NCBI GenBank assembly: GCA_964652825.1
Contig: CAZZCU010000023.1
Coordinates: forward strand, 1-35,320
Direction of reading: 5' to 3'
DNA: 35,320 bases
Origin: CAZZCU01 sp964652825
GTDB taxonomy: Bacteria > Bdellovibrionota_B > Oligoflexia > Oligoflexales > CAZZCU01
Position numbers and translations under genes: made by a program. Numbering within the stretch: position 1 is the stretch's first letter; each line of letters opens with the position of its first letter. This document shows positions 32,773 through 35,320 of the stretch, piece by piece. A model generated the notes under the pieces. That model saw nothing but the letters and a program-made list of their open reading frames with translations, was not told where the DNA came from and searched no databases.

Positions 32773-34462
32773 CGTCTGCTTCTCCGCGCTGTTTCTTTTC
32801 TTTCTTTACTTGCTTGCTGAGATTTTCTTCGGCGGAATCCAAAGCCTTCTGAGCTGCTTTGGCATCGCGTCCGAGAATCTTGCGCAGGCCTTCTTCGGCT
32901 TTAGCCTTGCGATTTGCATCTGAGCCGGTGATCCGGACTAGTGCTTCCACCAGAATTGGACCAAATTGCTCGATATGCTGAATCCGCTGCTCCAGCTCGG
33001 CTTCCTTGAACTCGCGTTTTATATGGCGCGACAACCGTTGTCCCGCCTGCATCAAGGCGCGGCGAATTTCTTCCACCAGCTCATCGGATGCATCGATAGT
33101 TTCCTTCGAGGCATTCTTGAACTTGATAAACGGCGACACAATGCTGACTGCAATAATATACGGCCCAAGCGGCAAGCTATCTTTAGGTTGGCGCAAGCCA
33201 TAAGAACGCCAATTGATGGTATTGATGGCTTTGACAATAGCACAGGCTGCCTTGTCAAATTGCAGCGGCACGCGATTGGCAAAACGCAGCACTTGCACCG
33301 ACTCTTCCGAATCAGGGCCCGCGACTTTCAAACGTGCAATCGCAACTTCAACCTGCACGGGCTTAAAATCACAGATCGCCGGCTTGCGACTAACGACCGA
33401 GAAGAAATCGATATCACCGACGCGACGAATACTTTTCGAGAGACCGTCCTCGCCAATCGAAAGCACTGATTGCGTGGACGGTGCACGCAACTCGGCGTTT
33501 TGTAATCCCGCGTACAAATCCTTGAATTCGGCATCCGTGGTGGCATCCAATGACTTGTCTAGCATAGCTTTTTTTATGGCGCCGGCTTTGATAATCTCGG
33601 CAAGCACGCTATCCGAAATCCGCGAGAAGCCATTGTTTAACCAATTGCGTACCTTAACTTTGCCAAACAAACGTGCGTGCGCGATAAACTCGCCAAGCTT
33701 CATCGTATGTGGATGCGGCTCGGTGGCATCGGGAATATCCGGAACGTCTTTGCTGACACGCTCGATCTTGGCTTCTTCGCCATCAGGCAATTTGTACTCA
33801 AGAGTTAAGTGCGGATTCACCAACACCGTGCCGCGCAGATAATTCAATATGCCGGCTTCGCCATTAGCCTGAATGCGACCATCAAACAAAAACTCCACCG
33901 CCGTGCCATGAGGGCGATCCCAGTCGAGAGTTTCTTTATTTTTCAGAACACCCTTATTGTTTTTGAGATCGATCTCAACCACACATGAGGTTGCCTTACG
34001 CTGTCCCTTCATCTTGGTGACGACCTTGGCGCCGGTTGCCGTCGTCTGCAAAGCCCAGGTCGTAGCTGCCGAGATACCAATACCCTGCTGACCCCGCGTG
34101 CAGCGGCCGCGCCCGAACTTGGATGAGGCGAGATACTCGCCGAAAACTTTCGGCAAATCGACTGGATCAATGCCCGGTCCGTTATCCTCGACCCGAATCA
34201 GAATCTGATCCGTATTTTTCAACGAACCAGCACCTTTTTTATCGATGATCACCTTAATATCAGGTGCAATATCGTTTTCTTCGCAAGCATCCAGGGAGTT
34301 ATCAATCGCCTCTTTTAGAGTCGTCAATACCGCCTTGGTCGGCGAAGAAAACCCCACCTGCTGCAGGTTTTTGGAGAAATATTCCGCCGTACTGCTAGCC
34401 GTAATACTAGCGGCGGCTTTACGAGGTTTACTCGGTGTTTTGGCTACAACTTTTTTTGGCAT
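32729..34462 (-). CDS. DNA topoisomerase VI subunit B (GHKL ATPase)
   Basis: ATPase subunit of topoisomerase VI. The ATG at 34462 gives 577 residues; a TTG at 34498 would add 12. No strong ribosome-binding site is seen for either. GHKL motifs in 577-residue numbering: N-box EAIDNSLDA (51-59), VEDNGPGI (91-98), and the G2 box RGQQGIGIS (123-131), preceded by FGRGRCT. The transducer-domain region includes GLSKSIRRVGDIDFFSVVSRKPAICDFKPVQVEVA. The last about 60 residues form a highly charged tail (KKEKKQRGEADDGEEDSE). Presence of the A gene immediately downstream confirms the pair. It lies 58 bases after the DUF420 gene, perhaps co-transcribed. Confidence 0.93.
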   Translation of the reverse strand: MPKKVVAKTPSKPRKAAASITASSTAEYFSKNLQQVGFSSPTKAVLTTLKEAIDNSLDACEENDIAPDIKVIIDKKGAGSLKNTDQILIRVEDNGPGIDPVDLPKVFGEYLASSKFGRGRCTRGQQGIGISAATTWALQTTATGAKVVTKMKGQRKATSCVVEIDLKNNKGVLKNKETLDWDRPHGTAVEFLFDGRIQANGEAGILNYLRGTVLVNPHLTLEYKLPDGEEAKIERVSKDVPDIPDATEPHPHTMKLGEFIAHARLFGKVKVRNWLNNGFSRISDSVLAEIIKAGAIKKAMLDKSLDATTDAEFKDLYAGLQNAELRAPSTQSVLSIGEDGLSKSIRRVGDIDFFSVVSRKPAICDFKPVQVEVAIARLKVAGPDSEESVQVLRFANRVPLQFDKAACAIVKAINTINWRSYGLRQPKDSLPLGPYIIAVSIVSPFIKFKNASKETIDASDELVEEIRRALMQAGQRLSRHIKREFKEAELEQRIQHIEQFGPILVEALVRITGSDANRKAKAEEGLRKILGRDAKAAQKALDSAEENLSKQVKKEKKQRGEADDGEEDSEDDRKKEE

Positions 34463-34520
34463 AGCGGCTATTGAAGCAACTGAACCAAAATTCGTCAATC
34501 TTTTTCGATAGTAATGCCGT

Positions 34521-35069
34521 CTAAGCTACGAATGCCAACCAATAGAAGGTCCAGCCGGTGATCGACGTGCAGTACATCCCGATGGCCGCTGCCCAGCCTA
34601 GTCGCTTGTGCTGGCGACTGTAAGCGCAGGGTCCGGGGGGATCAGGAATATATTTAATAGCCGTATAGATAGTAATGATCCACAGCAGCGACGTACTGAT
34701 CGCGAACAACAAATGCACGGCAAGAAATGGAAATAAAATTGTATCGTAATACGGCGACGGCGTGGCGAGATGACGCCAACCGCTCAAGCGCAGCTCCAAC
34801 TCAAAAAGCAATACCGCAACCGCCAGGACCGCACCAATCGCAAGCTGCACGCGGCGATGAATCGCATAGGCTTTTTTTACGCGCACTAAATAAATACTGT
34901 AGGTGAGAGTTGGTAGTATCGCCACCATGGCTAACGACACGAAATCCAACATAAAAGAGCCACGACTACCGGGAATAAAACCTTGCATGGCGACATCTGC
35001 TCCAGCGGGTAATCCGACATCATTCAAAACCGAGGCTAGACTCTTACCAAACCCTTGCCCCACAAACAA
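34521..35069 (-). CDS. DUF420 membrane protein (CtaM-like)
   Basis: Integral membrane protein of 182 residues with about four or five hydrophobic segments. The start is taken as TTG 35069, with GGAG 7 bases upstream; ATG 34988 is an alternative. Family-typical features are HRRVQLAIGAVLAVAV, LFPFLAVHLLFAIST and the C-terminal HKRLGWAAAIGMYCTSITGWTFYW. DUF420 proteins include CtaM of staphylococci, an assembly factor for heme-copper oxidase; no oxidase genes are in this window, so that role is only suggested. It precedes the topoisomerase VI genes on the same strand. Confidence 0.75.
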   Translation of the reverse strand: MFVGQGFGKSLASVLNDVGLPAGADVAMQGFIPGSRGSFMLDFVSLAMVAILPTLTYSIYLVRVKKAYAIHRRVQLAIGAVLAVAVLLFELELRLSGWRHLATPSPYYDTILFPFLAVHLLFAISTSLLWIITIYTAIKYIPDPPGPCAYSRQHKRLGWAAAIGMYCTSITGWTFYWLAFVA

Positions 35070-35165
35070 TGCAAGACTCCACCAGCCGCCGTCGCAAGCG
35101 CCGATTTTTTTGCCACTTGTCTATTGCCTTGCATTTAGGTTTAGGGCAATATTCCCTCTCCGAAC

Positions 35166-35241
35166 GGGGGATTAGCTCAGTTGGTAGAGCACTAGATTTG
35201 CATTCTAGGGGTCAGGAGTTCGACTCTCCTATCCTCCACCA
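35166..35241 (+). tRNA. tRNA-Ala (anticodon TGC)
   Basis: A complete 76-base cloverleaf with encoded CCA (35239-35241). The acceptor stem pairs GGGGGAT (35166-35172) with ATCCTCC (35231-35237), including the G3-U70 wobble pair that specifies alanine. D stem GCTC/GAGC, anticodon stem CTAGA/TCTAG around TTTGCAT, and T arm AGGAG-TTCGACT-CTCCT are all intact. Confidence 0.98.
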
Positions 35242-35248
35242 TTCGTCG

Positions 35249-35318
35249 ATTATGGGGACACACGACTGAACCCGATCTTTCTACAAATAATTTGGGTTCA
35301 GTCGTGTGTCCCCATAAT
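35249..35318. repeat. Perfect 25-bp inverted repeat downstream of tRNA-Ala
   Basis: The left arm 35249-35273 and right arm 35294-35318 are perfect reverse complements around a 20-base AT-rich loop. The arm contains GGGGACACACGACTGAACCC. It starts 8 bases after the tRNA. It could terminate tRNA transcription, but the length and perfection exceed a normal terminator, and there is no T-run. From memory, GGGGACA-type palindromes are often dispersed repeats linked to REP-associated tyrosine transposases; no transposase is in the window. Confidence 0.9.
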
Positions 35319-35320
35319 TC

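Noticed and set aside
35120..35165. TTGCC/GGCAA dyad upstream of tRNA-Ala considered as promoter or operator.
   Set aside because: Arms of only six bases around a 16-base loop and poor -10 matches; not enough to support a site.
1..35320. CRISPR array, prophage or integrase-based island.
   Set aside because: No regularly spaced repeats, cas genes, phage structural genes or integrase were seen anywhere in the window.

Overview
The window (35,320 bases, roughly half G+C apart from one AT-rich patch near 7.5-7.9 kb) is a gene-dense chromosomal segment from a diderm (Gram-negative) bacterium. The evidence for an outer membrane is direct: BamA, a LolC/E-LolD lipoprotein-release ABC transporter, at least five predicted lipoproteins and an outer-membrane beta-barrel candidate. 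System I cytochrome c maturation genes, an RNHCP zinc protein, a transglutaminase-elicitor-like lipoprotein, a divergent RelA/SpoT-like protein and a bacterial topoisomerase VI together suggest a lineage of the former Deltaproteobacteria (Bdellovibrionota, Myxococcota or a related candidate phylum). That placement is inference; no 16S gene is present. Many genes appear to use TTG or GTG starts.

Layout. 1-3447 (-): lolC/E, lolD and a 3'-truncated bamA, joined by 4-base overlaps, forming an envelope-biogenesis operon. 3566-6039 (+): two paralogous lipoproteins with a fibronectin-III-like segment, ending at a perfect 26-bp inverted repeat that also closes the facing spoIID-like gene (6106-7431, -). 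7432-7939: AT-rich patch with an orphan reading frame. 7940-12967 (-): RelA/SpoT-like protein, Lon protease, cysteine desulfurase. 13044-17349: secreted thioredoxin-like protein, a small exported basic protein facing it, then a module of TolB-like propeller, unknown protein and outer-membrane protein, with a good promoter in front.

17391-24102 (+): cytochrome c maturation genes ccmA, ccmB, ccmC and then ccmD, ccmE, ccmG. The set is split by an opposing lipoprotein with two eight-cysteine repeats and by a transglutaminase-like lipoprotein. ccmF and ccmH are not in the window. 24117-25735 (-): a thrombospondin-type-3 lipoprotein and a 52-residue membrane protein. 25814-27417 (+): RNHCP protein, the RNase P RNA gene with its own promoter and an unusually long terminal helix, and trmB. 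27510-29712 (+): a small unknown protein, ybeY and a CorC/HlyC-type CBS protein; facing them (-) are khpA and nagZ. 31081-31503 (+): a RatA/START-like gene running into a run of exactly 100 N (31504-31603), an assembly gap. 31604-35069 (-): topoisomerase VI subunits A (cut by the gap) and B, preceded by a DUF420 membrane protein. 35166-35241 (+): tRNA-Ala(TGC), followed by a perfect 25-bp inverted repeat at the window's end.

The strongest items for follow-up are the topoisomerase VI pair, the RelA/SpoT-like protein with a partly altered active site, the eight-cysteine repeat lipoprotein and transglutaminase-like lipoprotein inside the ccm cluster, and the two long perfect inverted repeats.
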